DNA from: Cheiracanthium punctorium
Lineage: Eukaryota > Arthropoda > Arachnida > Araneae > Cheiracanthiidae
Direction: 5' to 3'
Assembly (NCBI GenBank): GCA_038373885.1
Contig: JAWZYV010012254.1
Span: 62,001 to 126,000 of the forward strand
Length of the DNA: 64,000 nt
Position numbers and translations under genes: made by a program
Notes under the pieces: generated by a model
Seen by the model: the letters and a program-made list of their open reading frames with translations, nothing else
Told to the model about the DNA's origin: nothing
The model's database searches: none
Part shown: piece after piece, positions 34,556-46,953 of the stretch
Position numbering within the stretch: position 1 is the stretch's first letter
How the letters are laid out: the number at the start of each line of letters is the position of its first letter

Positions 34556-37272
34556 CTACATGAAAATGCTGTTTTGAAAAGCTGGAATACGCTGATGTTA
34601 CCAGTAGCAGGAAACTAATGAACTTCTAAACTTTCGCACCTGCACAGATAACAGCTTTGCATTGGCGTTAATGATTCAGTCGGCACCTTTTCCTTTAAAC
34701 AAGAAGAGATGAAAGGATAGTATTGACTGTGTTTGAAATTCATCGTTATAAAATACACATAAATTACTTTATCATTAACACACTAAGGTTCTTAAATCCT
34801 CCTTATAGAAATACTTCATGCATCTCTAAGTTCATTTTTTTTTATTGCTAGGACATTTCCCAAGGACCATAATGTGCTTCAAATCATTTAGTATTTTCTG
34901 AACATAATAATTTATAAGAATTTGAGACAGGAAGCCTTAATTACATACGCAATCAAATTAAGAGATTATTTCACTACATTTTCAAACATAGAGTAATGCA
35001 CACGGTTTGAAAATATAACATATGATTCTTTCTGGGCAAGGTGAGTATCATAATTTACAGTTGCTGGAGTTTTTTTGCTGCCGTGCCTACAGCACAAGGT
35101 ATCGCCTCCGGTGAATCATAGTATGCGAGAAAATTGTCGAGTAATGCCCGATAAATCGTCTAAAGACGCACGGTATACCATCGGCTCAGACCATCCCTGA
35201 ACCATCCCCCTGAGTGGAAAGACCCATGGTTGATTCGACTACCGGAATTGGTTGTTGAAATAGGAGTCCGGTGAAGACAATTGGCCGATATGCAGCCGGG
35301 AATTTCTCGCTGATTGGATAGGTAGGTCTATTACTCCTTGGAATCGACATCATGCAGCTGCATATCGACACCTGTTTTCCTATTAGAATCGTCGAAGTGA
35401 AAATCCATACCCCGGATAAACTCTGTTAAATTAGCCCTGATTTAATGTTATCTTTCTGAGACATAAATGATATTTATCTTTCTAGTCTCCCCAGATCATC
35501 AGTCAGATTGTGTAATAGAAGGGGAATTTCTAGAGCTTTTCAGTGAGAAAAACCTTGTTCTTTCAAAACAACCGGATTCAGTTGTCTTCCTATGTGACTG
35601 GTCAAACAAAGTCCAACCAAAACTTGATAAACCCGAACGTGGATACTGAACGTCTCGTGAATTATCTAAATGGGAGTGTTCAACGTATGAGTCTTTTTCT
35701 TTAAAATGCAGTGCTACCATATGGTGAGATTAAAAAAATAATCACGAGATAGTTCCATAGTGTTACTTACATCACTTTATTTACTTAAGATGTATGTATA
35801 TGCACTGTGCATTCATTATTTTTTTTGTTTATTCAATAAATTAATGTTCTACTGAATATTTATCTTGATGTAAAAAGGAAAGTAAAACTCACGTAAACGC
35901 CACTAAAATATGCGTTATTTTGCCGACTGCATCATAAAGTGTTATTTTAGTTATGGAAGATAATACATTTTCAAATGCAAGATTTCAGAAACTAATATTC
36001 AAATTGGATTTTTCTATTACTTTATTATATTATACATTCACAACTAGCACAAATAACACACTTAATGCCAAATGCCTTTTTTTTTCTTTGAATTACGTAA
36101 AAGTAGTCTGTGCACGTCGGAATTCCAAACAATAATTGACGGTTTCCGAGAATTAATGGTCAGTTACAGATTTAGCTCTGAATCAATTGCCTTGAATTAG
36201 TCTATCTGATTTATTACCTTTCTTTGAAAGCCTATAGTTACAAAACTCAATGAAATAACCAATATGAGGGCATATCAATCGATATTTTCAGTAGAGGTTT
36301 AGGTCGAGTATGACCTAGTTCATTGGTAAGGTTACAGAATATATGTGTTAGTAAAACCTCATATATTTTTCAGTGAGCGACATTTTAAGATTTCACTCTA
36401 CATTATTAATATTTTTTTAATCTTGGTTATGAAAATTGAAAAATTTGTTAATATACATTTTATCAGGTTTTTATTACACTTCCATTTTTTAAAATAAATT
36501 GATTATTTATCATGCTTGTTTATTCCTATCATTTATATTGATTTTGTATCAGTGATTGGTCTGCCTGTTGCTCCACAATAAATATTTCTAATGAATAGTT
36601 TATTATTGTGAAGATATTTAGCTTTTTTTTTTAGGACGCGGCAATGAAAAATTGCACTTTCCTGTAAAGTTGAAAAGTTGAACTCTTGTAATTTAGGCTG
36701 TATTGGTCGGACCAGAATGTGCTCTCAAAGGTTGAGAGAATATGAGAGATATTTGCAAAACATGAGCTTTCCAAATTCTCTGTTTCTTCTCGTTGATGGA
36801 TTTCTAATTATCGTTTTCAGTTTTCGAAAGCTAAGATCTTGTGAACTCCTCAGTGTTCGTCCCATCTTGATTTTTTTTTCGAAGGATTTTCGATTACACA
36901 ACACTTGAAGCGTCTGGAAAGAGAGTTCTTCATTTTCTTTTATTCATTCTCCTTGGAAACAGTTGTTGTAACGTTATATTTACTTTATTCCACTATCACC
37001 CTTCCAACTCCTCTTTTATGTATTTATTTCTAACTAAATTTTATTGTTGTATGTGTTTATTCGTAATTACTTTATGTGTACTGAAAAAAATAAAATAAAA
37101 TAAAATAAATAGAAAAAGAAAAGAAATAAAAGAAATGCGTCTTATGTTTTTTGTTCTTGCTGTTGTTTTGTTGTTCTGTAATCTATTGTTTTTGTGTGCT
37201 TCCATTTTGTGCATTTCTTCTTTTTTTTCTTTCTTTATTATTTTAGATAATATTATTATTAATCTGTAGCGT
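34556..37272. other. Unassigned stretch with a GC-richer block at 35090-35420
   Basis: Mostly AT-rich. The block 35090-35420 is clearly GC-richer. One plus frame reads S-P-V-K-T-I-G-R-Y ... L-L-L-G-I-D-I-M-Q-L-H-I-D, which faintly resembles the end of a retrotransposon aspartyl protease (G-I-D-F-L-like), but with stops. The ORF at 35467-35649 follows an acceptor-like TTATCTTTCTAG and has balanced composition but no known motif. An A-rich (AAAAT)n-like stretch lies at 37081-37135. Confidence 0.3.
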
Positions 37273-38327
37273 CAGGTGGGGAAATTGGTGGGAAAATCAT
37301 GTATTTTTTAAAAATGTCCTAAAACTAAGCTGTTAAATTTATATTAATTGAACTATTGATGTATATTACATGCATTTGACTTATATAGATTGTAAATATA
37401 GCATAATCTTTCATGTGTTATTAAAATATTTTTCTACTGTGTCATTTTTAGTTGGGTAAGGTATGATACTCCTATTTTCTCCACCATGGGGTAAATGGGG
37501 TTAGTACAAAAGTAACCCTATTTTAATTAAAAATATGTTAAAACTATAAATGAAATAAAATGCATTTGATACAATGTATTCTTAAATATAATATAAGAAT
37601 AAAAATAACACAAAAATGCTTTTCCAAAAATATTTAGTTGAAGTTTTAATGTCCATGATTATCAAACTCATCAATCATACTCAGTATTGTTGATTTTAAT
37701 AGAATGCATCAAATTTTACTTGCTTCCACCAAATCAATTTCTACAACAAACAGTTAATTAAAATGTCAATTTCATTGATTATAACTGTTGTTTCAGGAAT
37801 ATTTAACAAAAAAAAGAATAGAAATGTCAGTATCATTTCAGATATATATCAGACATATGTCAGATATATATCATATATATTCAGATATATGTCAGTATCA
37901 TATATCAGAAATTTGCTAAGTCTAGCCATAACTCCATTTTACCTCACCTCAGAAGAAACAATTTTAAAAATAGAAATTAAAATTTTATTCTTAATATTTT
38001 ATATAATCTAGAAGTCTCCTTACTAATATGTTTCAAAATATAAGTGCTATATCTAATTTTAAGAAATATACAAGAAGGTTTTTCAGTATTACTTGTTAAC
38101 AGGCACTATGTTTTCGAGCAAAAACATAGTTTGTTGCGAACATAGTTGCGAGGTTTTCCACGCATTAATGTAGTTGACGCATCATAAAATCTCATTAGAA
38201 ATACTTGTTAAGTTCCTAAAATATATCTCCATGGAAAAAAAAAATATTATAAATGAAAGTTATTAAAAATTAAAATTTTTATGGTGAAAATGGTATTTTG
38301 CAATATACTACCACTTTCCCCCAACTG
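37273..38327. mobile_element. Possible TIR element with G-rich ends
   Basis: The left CAGGTGGGGAAATTGGTGGG and the complement of the right, CAGTTGGGGGAAAGTGGTAG, match at about three quarters of positions. The interior repeats similar words (GGGTAAGGTATGATACTCC and CCATGGGGTAAATGGGGTTA, near 37454-37505). No target duplication was found, so the boundaries are tentative. Confidence 0.4.
37840..37910. repeat. Short tandem repeat of CAGATATATRTCA-like units
   Basis: The words CAGATATATATCAGACATATGT and variants repeat about five times over 70 bp. It lies within the possible element above. The local ORF (37763-38011) is this repeat in translation. Confidence 0.75.
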
Positions 38328-38377
38328 ATCCCACTTTATTTTTTATCTACTTTCCTGTTTCTGCTAATTAAACACCA

Positions 38378-38409
38378 TTTTATTTATTTATTTATTTATT
38401 TATTTATTG
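38378..38409. repeat. (TTTA)n microsatellite
   Basis: Perfect tetranucleotide run of about eight units. Confidence 0.92.
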
Positions 38410-40230
38410 AGTGTTGAAAAGTGTTTACAGGTTTTGTTTCTCTGTCCATGCGCCTCTGCTCTGGTCAGCACAAGTACACATAAATAGCTACATAATTATC
38501 TATAGTGCATTGAATTTATGTATGCCGTTGCCAAGTGTTACACTAGGTCATTTTGAAAATGGAGTATGTAGCATTTATAGTTTTTTTTTTATAAGAGCAT
38601 TCAAGATATTTCAATGTATTAGGATCAACGTATTTTAGCGATAGTCATCTAATTTAAGCGTTACAGCTCGTTTACTGGAACACTGAGAATTACTAACCTT
38701 TACGGCCTATATCCGTTTTGAAACATTAAACCAATTCAAATACAGTTCTACAAGTATATAGAGGTTTATAATAGATGGAAATAACATTTACAGTTTTTCT
38801 ACAAGTTCACGGAAATTTATATTCAAGAAGATGCACATTTCTCGAGGTTGTGCCCAAAATCTCGCGAAGTTAGTGGACTCTTCATTGTCGAACATTGCCA
38901 CTATTAGTTCACTTTCTTGCGTAACGGATACGCTCAAGAAGAAAAAAAGACACATGTGTTTAGAAGTGATAAATCACAAAAAATCATTCATGTGCAAATC
39001 AAATTACAGTCAAATTATCAGCTTCATAAAAAGTTGGAGATTGTCATTTAATATATAATAACTTCGTTTATGTCTTTTATGTCTGTCGACAAACACAGAA
39101 CTTGAGTTTGTCCGAAATGCACAAGATACTATAATAATAGAAAAATTACATTTAACCATAAGTCTACCATAGTCGAAAATTCTTGTATTCGAACATGTTT
39201 TGAAAAGAAGAGTGTAGAGATGATGTAAACTCTATCACACAGTTATTTTATTAAATTAAAAAAATACTCTTTTATTGAAAGTGGGGGTAGAAAGTTTTAT
39301 TAAATTCGAATTCATATCATTTGGAGAGTAACTGTTTTAAATTTTAGCTGTATCAGAAAGTAGTGATATTTTTTCGTATGTCAGTAAATTACCTAGCCAT
39401 AATTACACTACTAAAGCTAATAATACGAAATTCGGAACGTATATGACGTTATTAGCATTGATTATAGATTGTGAGAATTTTTCAAAATTCGTAACCTACT
39501 CTGATAGATGGACAAACCGTTCTTTTCATCTATCCTGCTTGATCTCAAAGAAGGAAGGATACATCCATAAAATTCTTGCTGTAAAATACAGCATTCATGA
39601 ATGCACAAAATTCGATTTCAGAGCATTCCGAATATAATTAATCCTCCAAGGAGGGTAGGCACAAAAAAGGACGAGGATAGGTATTTTTCTTGAAAGAAAA
39701 AAAATATTATCTATAAGTATATCACTTTAAAATTTAACAAATATGAATAATATGCTTAGGCACAACTTCTTGGTAATTCAATACTTGAAAAATTATTTGT
39801 TTCAATTTTATGTAAAAAAAGGGACACTACTTTCCAGTACTACAAATATTTAGTTCTAGTGAGCTGTGCATTTCATTATTTAAAAAAATATATATTAAAA
39901 TAAAAAATTCTATTAGCCCATATTGTAATGTTAATAATCTGTATAAAATTGCTGCAATAATGAGCTTTAGTGATCATCGAAAAATCTTTACTTAAGGATA
40001 TGTTGATAGCAAAAGAAAATTTATTTTAGGTATACTTTTAAATATTAATGATTATGATCTTGTTTAAATTTCTCATCTACCTCTGAGAAACTTATTAAGT
40101 AAAAAGCAATTTAGCTGTATCGTTATAAACCTTCGGTAAAAATAAAAGGAAAATTAATCCAGAAGAGACAGCGTAATCATTTATAAATAACAAAACAAGT
40201 TATTTTCTTTAAGTCATGTAATCTTCTGTA
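38410..40230. other. AT-rich unassigned stretch
   Basis: No supported gene. ORFs at 38411, 38831 and 39443 (64-75 residues) have no recognised motif. Confidence 0.42.
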
Positions 40231-40235
40231 CTTGT

Positions 40236-40345
40236 CTGATCCCGTGAGATGGAGACCTTAAGAGAGATGAAAGCTAAAGTAATTGATTAACAGCGATAAA
40301 AAACACTCTAGGGAGTTTTGTAACAAAAGTCTCCTTAGTTGGGTG
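40236..40345. repeat. Unclassified dispersed repeat, copy 1
   Basis: The core ATGAAAGCTAAAGTAATTGA followed by TTAACAGCGATAAA and CTCTAGGGAG aligns in order with 44325-44440. GTGAGATG lies at matching distance upstream in both. Unknown origin, with no tRNA boxes seen. Confidence 0.55.
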
Positions 40346-40553
40346 GTATTGAAAACTTTTCATCTGCAGGCGTTTTTTTAGCTTTGATTATAATGTAATA
40401 GGAAAAAGATAATCCTTTGCTAGTAATTCCAGATTATTATAAGATTTTTCTTTCTTTTTGAGAAATACATACCAATATTATGCAATATAGGAAATAAAGG
40501 TTAGATGAATGATATATAATAAAGAAATGTAAAATTATTGGATTAAGTTCTAT

Positions 40554-41900
40554 TAGGTAAGTCTGGGACTTATGCCGCACACTTTCTTTTTTTTTTTTTT
40601 GAATTTATGTAAAAAATTCTCAGAATGCACATGCAATAGAATAAATCACGCTGTGCTATTTAATGTAGAATATAAATCATGCTTACTGGGACAAATATAT
40701 ATATATATGTATACATATTTATATAATTAATTAATATTTTTTAACAATTTTTCCCTGAAACATTACATTAAGGGTGAGACGCCGTTCTTGTGCGGAAGTT
40801 ATGCCGCACTTGTCATAAGAACTTAATGAAGTAATGAATAAAATAAATATTCATATCTGGACTATGTGTGTGTGTGTGATTTCCTTGTGCAATAATAAAA
40901 AAAAACTAAATGAGTACGAAGAGACGTACTAGTAAGTTTCAATCAATGAGTCTACCGATTTAGTTCACAACTAAATTTAAATACCTTCTTTAATTGATTT
41001 TTAATTGTTACTTCATCAGCAACGTAACCTCAGTGTTTTGAGACGGAAAAAGAGTAAATTAGTATTTATTTTGTTCTAGTAAATTAGTATTTATTACTAG
41101 TAAATTACTAGTAAAAATTACTAGTAAATTAATTTGATTTCTTTAATTTGTTTTAATATTGTTTTATTATTTTGCTTTTACATTGTTTTATTCTTTTATA
41201 AAATGCAGGTGTTTCTAATAAATTCTGTAAGCAAATTTAAAATTAATCAAGTAGTTTCTAAGATCAATGTTTTGGTTAAGGCAGAACGTTAACATGCAAA
41301 ATTGTTACAATTAAAATTAACGACTAATAACATGCCCAACTTGGTGTGTCTGTGAAAAATGAAAGGGAAAAAAGTTAATAACACTTAGTTAAATCCAGAA
41401 AATATACTCCATTAACATAAATTCAGTAATATTAAAAAAGGGACGGAGAGAAAATTTTTTAAATTTTACTTAAAGTGTCATCTCGTAAAAAGAATCTACG
41501 GCATGTATACCGGAATGGTAGTGCGGCATGTATCCCAGCACGGTGCAGGCGTAACACATCACATTTCCCTATCGTTGCACCGGAAAGTGGCGTAACCATA
41601 CACACAGTACTCTGTGCATGTGCTACATTTAGTTATGAGTTCGAAATCAAGCATGGATTCCCTTGAACACTTAAGCGTAGCGTGTTTAAAAGTTGGGATA
41701 GTGAAATCATACGCTTATCTCAAAATAAGGATTGAACAGTTACAGCTAAAGCATTGAAAAGGATTCCTGCTATACACCAGATTAGGAAATCTCACTGCAT
41801 ACCTATACTGAGAGTATGACTGCTATCTACCGACAATCACAAGAAATACAAGGGGTGCGGCATCTGTCCCGGATGTGGCGGCTCTCCTGGAGTTACTCTA
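40554..41900. mobile_element. Inverted-repeat element with iterated ATGCCGCAC motif
   Basis: Left end TAGGTAAGTCTGGGACTTAT, right end the complement of TAGAGTAACTCCAGGAG. The motif GGGACTTATGCCGCAC (from 40565) and AGTTATGCCGCAC (about 40797) are on the plus strand. The complements GTGCGGCATGTATCCC (about 41521) and GTGCGGCATCTGTCCC (about 41857) lie on the right. Motif orientation flips about the centre, as in a TIR with subterminal protein-binding sites. No transposase frame was seen. The ORF at 41475-41666 covers the right-hand motif cluster. Confidence 0.55.
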
Positions 41901-43052
41901 TGTCTACATTTGTGATATGCCATGCGTTTTTATGCTTAAAAAATTCAGTATAATATAATAAATATTGCAGAAAAAAGGTCTATAATTAATATTTTATTTT
42001 TTCTACGGACTCTGCCAGAATTACCCTATTTATTACAACATTTAAATGCATTTCTTGCTATTCTGTTTTTTCAGCCGAGTATGTTTTTCTTTACTTTTTT
42101 TCGGTTCTTTGTATTCTATAAAATGTATGTGTAGATAAGTTAAATGATTTTTTTAATTAAGTTTTAATGGTGTAGGTGCAATTTTGTTTTTACTATCGTA
42201 TTCACATTTTGTAGAAGCGATGCTCAAAACGCAAGAGAAGAAAAATTTATATTTTAACACCTGCATATAACAATGTACATTTTTATATAGAACGTATTTT
42301 TAATTTGCATAAAAATTTATATTTTTAAGAAGATTTTTTTATGTATTCTTATAACGTACTTTGAAAGAAACGTCAGATATAAAATTACACTCAGTGGTAT
42401 TTCCCCGGCATTTTTTTTTTTCACCTATTGAGAATTTATTTTATTTTACGTCATTTTCTTTTTACCTTACGTTTTCTTTTCGATTTCCTTTCTTAGGGTT
42501 TCCCTCTCAAAGGGGCACATTAAATAAAACTTATTCTATTCACAAAGGACGTTTTTTTTTCACTTTCTGAATCAATTCACAGTTATAAAAACGCATTCGT
42601 TTTTCACGTGTGTTGCACGCTACCAGTAAAATCATGCAATTTTCGTATTTTGCAGTGTTATAGTTTAAAAAAAAAATTAGCAACCAGTAAAGCATACCAC
42701 ACATAAGACTATACTATTAAAAACAGGTTCCATAAAAAAAAAATTAGGATAAAACAGCTTAGACCTTTTTAGCTGAATAGGATGTGAACTTTAGACATCA
42801 TTTTGTATTACGAATAATGCAAATAACTATTGAAGTTCTGAAAGCATATTTTTTCTTAGCATATAAATCACGCATTTAAAAAAAACAAAACTTTTTAACA
42901 GGTTTCAAGGGATATTTTATATCTAGTACAAGAAAAAAAAAATGGATATTAAGTCTCAAAAAATTTTAGCGGTATTTTATTATTTTATACTCCAAATTTT
43001 TACACATTTCTAAGTTTCTATTTTATTTGTTTATTTCTTTTTTGCTGTTTAA
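41901..43052. other. AT-rich unassigned stretch
   Basis: T-rich runs around 42400-42570 and A-runs near 42735 and 42930. Nothing coding is supported. Confidence 0.45.
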
Positions 43053-43434
43053 AATGCCCCCTGGCAACCGCGGAGTTATGGAGTAATGCCAGATCCCCCA
43101 TAGAGGAAGGCGATGGATGGAAAGGTCGGCTTCCATTTTAATGAGCCACACTGGGAGGAAGTCTGACTAAGCTCGGGGTCCTCTAATTTTGAATCAGTTC
43201 TAGATGAGGGACCAACCATCTGAAATGGGCACCCTCATAGTTAGCGTAAAACATAGAGGACATGGAAGCCACGACGAATTTTAACGTGCACCAACTCCGA
43301 TTAGCGCATATGGTCCCACAGCAGCCTCTAGCAGCGAGGAGAGTTCGCCCTCCCAAGCACTGGCCAAACCAGGCGGTGCTTCACTTTTCGTGATCTTACG
43401 CGAACGGAGTTTACTGACTAGGCCACCGCGGGAT
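43053..43434 (-). mobile_element. SINE, near full length
   Basis: On the minus strand it begins CCCGCGGTGGCCTAGTCAGT, a box A-like TGGCCTAGTCA. It continues with TTTGGCCAGTGCTTGGGAGG, GGTGCACGTTAAAATTCGTC and GGCTTCCATGTCCTC, and ends ...TTGCCAGGGGGCATTTT. The middle and 3' parts align with 44741-45076 and 50722-50974, and the 5' middle with 34388-34555. Box B is not clear. Much more GC-rich than its surroundings. Confidence 0.68.
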
Positions 43435-44324
43435 TGTATATTTCTTTTGCTGGAGTTTATCGAAATATACAGCTGCTATATGTTGGGCTATCTTCTCTGC
43501 TGTTCCTTCCATCCAAATGCATTTTTTCCTAAAGATTAACAATTAGAGAATAGCGCAAAAGAGGCACAAACACAGGAGAATATGAAAGTGATAAACATGA
43601 GTTGACGGGTATATTTTCTTAATATCTATTAAATAACTTAACTAACGATATCAATATAGGGAATTGCTGAGATATTTTTTCCCTTACTCGACATTGAATT
43701 CACTACTAATTAAAAAAATAGGAAGAAAACTGCGGCAGAAACTTACATACGAGCAGCACAAACTTGAAACTATGAGAAAAGAATACTTGAGATTTTGCAA
43801 CCCATTCATGTCATCGTAACTCGTTGCATATTTTTTACTTTGACATGGAGGTTATTTTAAAACGTGAATTTCTCAATTTGCACCATTTATAATTTTATAC
43901 TATTTTTATACATGACTAGGGTAGTTTTGAAAAACGGGCATGGTAACTCATTAGATGAGCCCACATTTATCTGAGTTGAAATTTTTATTGCACACTTAAC
44001 TGATTAAGGAATTTTCTCTTGCTTAAAAAATACTGTACACACTTCCATCAAAATGCAACTGGTATTTAGTGTTTTTTTTTTTCCTTCTTACAGAGATAAA
44101 CTCTGAATTCCACTACTTTCGATTATACTTGTATGCCTTTTTACTGACGTATGGAGTTTTATCGAGACTTTAATAAGTCAGCAAAAACTATTGGTACTTT
44201 AATTGAACGATAGCAAAATTCATTGCGGGAACAATAAATTCTATAGTAGAATAACAGTTTATAGATTACGGCATAAAGCATCATTGAGGCACTTTAGCAA
44301 ATGACAATCTGTTCTGTAAAAGAC
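43435..44324. other. AT-rich unassigned stretch
   Basis: No gene or repeat boundary recognised. Confidence 0.42.
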
Positions 44325-44440
44325 TTCCCTCCGGGAGTGAGATGAGAAGAAATATGAAAGCTGTAGTAATTGATAAACTCCGATAAAGATACCCCGGGGT
44401 ACATCTTCAGTTGTTTTATTTCTTATTTTAGGGTGCTGCA
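44325..44440. repeat. Unclassified dispersed repeat, copy 2
   Basis: Partner of 40236-40345: GTGAGATG, then ATGAAAGCTGTAGTAATTGA, TAAACTCCGATAAAGA and CCCCGGGGTA. The small minus-strand ORF over it (44259-44456) has no recognised motif. Confidence 0.55.
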
Positions 44441-44740
44441 GTTGTTTTTCGAACACTTTTTTTCTGCATTTATGTATTAAGGAACAATTACAAAAATATG
44501 TAACGAGTATTATTTTATAAAACTACAAGCTATGATGTTGTGAAAATCATTTGACATATAACTGATATAAGTAAAAAAAAAAATTCCCCTGTTTAACTAG
44601 CCTTCATTTTATAGTCTCATTGAGAGGTATACAAGTTACTGAATTTTTGATCTCGTAAAAAAAATTGAGTGATTTTTCGAGCAATATGAGAACTTATGGC
44701 TAAAATTTATGAAATCGTTTTTTAAACTTTTACTAAATAT

Positions 44741-45076
44741 GTCACGGAAAGTGAAGAAGCATCGGCTTGGGTAGTGCTTGGAAGGATGAAAACCTCTCTC
44801 GGCTAAACTGCTGTGGAACTGTGCACAATAAATCAGTCGTAGCTCCGACGTCCTCCACGTTCAAATGGTATCTCTCGGGGAGCCAGCCCAGGTGCCATGT
44901 CTCAAAATTAGGAGACATAGCAAAATTAGGAATTGTTTCAAAATTAAGAGAGCACTCATAGGGAAAGCGTTGTTCTGCCTAATAGTCGCCCCCATAATGC
45001 GATGGCCAACATCTGCATCCCACGTCTTGTTCAAGACTGCAGTAGGCCGCTGACCCGCCCATTATTAAAAAAAAAT
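44741..45076 (+). mobile_element. SINE, same family as 43053-43434
   Basis: GTCACGGAAAGTGAAG, GTAGTGCTTGGAAGG, CTGCTGTGGAACTGTGCAC and GTAGCTCCGACGTCCTCC align in order with the minus-strand SINE at 43053-43434. Ends in an A-run (ATTATTAAAAAAAAA). The tRNA head is missing or decayed. It contains the small repeat CAAAATTAGGAG / CAAAATTAGGAA / CAAAATTAAGAG (44904-44950). Confidence 0.62.
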
Positions 45077-45180
45077 ATTATGCCACAGTCTACCTTTAAA
45101 ATGTAAATTTCGTTCAAAAATTCAATCTGCTATTTATGGCTTAATACTAAACTTGTATGTTTTATAAGATTTTCTTTTTT

Positions 45181-45395
45181 CAAATGGCGGGCCTTAAGGA
45201 TGCCTTGGCCACCGATAAGGACGGAGTTGTTGGTCCCTTTATTATGGGGGGGGTCCTAATAGGGGACAAAAGTTGCCCCTATGAAGGGACGGAGACAATA
45301 ACATCTACGCCCAGTCGGGGATCGAACCTCGACCGCCGGGAATTGAACGCGAAATCGTAGTACGGTACTTCATCCACCATACAAGCTGGTCGGCT
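45181..45395 (-). mobile_element. tRNA-derived SINE, same family as 33493-33704
   Basis: On the minus strand, box A-like TTGTATGGTGG (45384-45374) and box B GGTTCGATCCC (45328-45318) are followed by GACTGGGCGTAGATGTTA, CCGTCCCTTCATAG and CCCATAATAAAGGGACCA. All have counterparts in the same order at 33493-33704. The tail is A-rich (TTTGAAAAAAGAAAA). It lies about 100 bp from the 44741-45076 SINE. No exact target duplication was found. Confidence 0.75.
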
Positions 45396-45622
45396 GTCTT
45401 TCTAAACAGCTTTCTTTATTTTGTTTTTATTTTGCTTAGAATTTGAATAACATGATTTTTCTATATACATATATCAATGGTGATTTTTATTAACTATCTA
45501 ATTTTATTGAAGAACTCCTAGCTTAGATACGCGTTTTACACAATGCAATAACGCTTTCTTTAGCAAATGATATATTTGCAAAAGAGCTATGCTTATATTT
45601 AAATCTATTTTTTTAAAATATA

Positions 45623-46157
45623 CAGGGTGATTATACGGTCAAGCAAAACAATCCTGGGAGGACTAGGCCACCAAAATAAGAATGACAATCATGACATTAA
45701 AGTAAACACGGAAACCATGGCAGTAAAACAATTTGAGAAAAAAAAGAACAACAAATTATGAAGTAATAGTGAACTATAATAAGGTATACGAATCGCATAG
45801 CAATGTGGGGTCGGAAACGTCATTTTCAAGTAGCTGTTAATAATCACTTTGGAGCACGAGTTGACATAATAGTGGACTTTTCGACCATTGTTCGTCAAAA
45901 ACTAATGTACCTTTACCAGAAAACACGTACTAAAATTGACAGTTTAAAAATCCTGTTTCATTTCATGAATGAGATTTTTAAAGCCACGGCCATTATCTAT
46001 GAAACTTGGTTATGAAATGGAGACGAACACTTCGACACTTTCCCTAAAGTAATTTTTAAGAGAAAAATGAAAACGGCGTGTTTTTAACGCACATTGATTC
46101 CTTACTGTGCACTCTAGCCCCCCGTATATTTTCTACTGTTAGTTTAGGTACGCCCTG
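45623..46157. mobile_element. TA-flanked TIR element, same family as 47572
   Basis: Starts CAGGGTGATTATACGG and ends TACGCCCTG, with TA on both sides. The segment GCATAGCAATGTGGGGTCGG ... GTTAATAATCACTTTGGAGCACG aligns with CCCATAGTAATTTGGGTGTG ... GCTAATAATCACTTTGGAAAACG in 47572-48010. The two small ORFs inside are on opposite strands and carry no transposase motif. Confidence 0.68.
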
Positions 46158-46159
46158 TA

Positions 46160-46953
46160 TAATCATAAATGTTATAAAGGCGAAATAAATATGTATGCTT
46201 ATCGTGTGTGTTTTCTTATGTATCGTGAATTACGTGTAACCTAACTCCAATGGAGCTCTGTTCAGCAGGTAGGAAAGAGAGAAGAAAAGACTTGCAGTTA
46301 TACAGAAAAGGATTAGAGATAGAGCCGTTACATTTACAACGAAAACAACTCCAAAGGTTTTCTTTTTTTTCATATAACTCAATATTCTTCCCCATTTATT
46401 TAATCCAAACTCGTGAAAACTTGGTAAAGAAAAATTGCCACTATTGTTCTAATACTCCCAGCCACGACGGAAATGTGTAAGAAAAAAAATACATAATTGA
46501 ATCATCGTTTTTCGATTTTCAACAAGATGATATGCTTAGGTGATTTATGAAACGCTCTTTAGGTGGTGGGTTATTAATCTCCCTTGCACGTGAGACTGAC
46601 ATTTCCGTTCAGTAACAATTCCATTCCTCTATGATTTTAATCATTGCTGTGTACTAAAAATTGCATTTTATTCTTTAATTGTAGAGATTCTGAAATTGAA
46701 AACTGCTTTCACACCCTTCGGACACGCTTATGAAATTTGTGAATCTATTTCTTATGGTGAAAACGTTCTCCCTGCTGTGTTAGATGTATTTATATTTTGA
46801 CAGTGAGTTTTTATTTTCTGATGCTGTGTGCGACTGATAAAATTAATTGTTTAAACGAAAATTTTGATTGAATAACACGACATGTATATTATAAGCTTTA
46901 ATTTTTGCTTTTTCTCTCTCATCGTTTAATATTTGTCTTTAATATATATATAT
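46160..46953. other. AT-rich unassigned stretch
   Basis: No supported feature. It ends in a short TATATATA run next to the following element. Confidence 0.42.

Noticed and set aside
35467..35649. 60-residue ORF following an acceptor-like site
   Set aside because: No donor at its end, no recognised motif and no linked exon. Kept only as a remark in the stretch entry.
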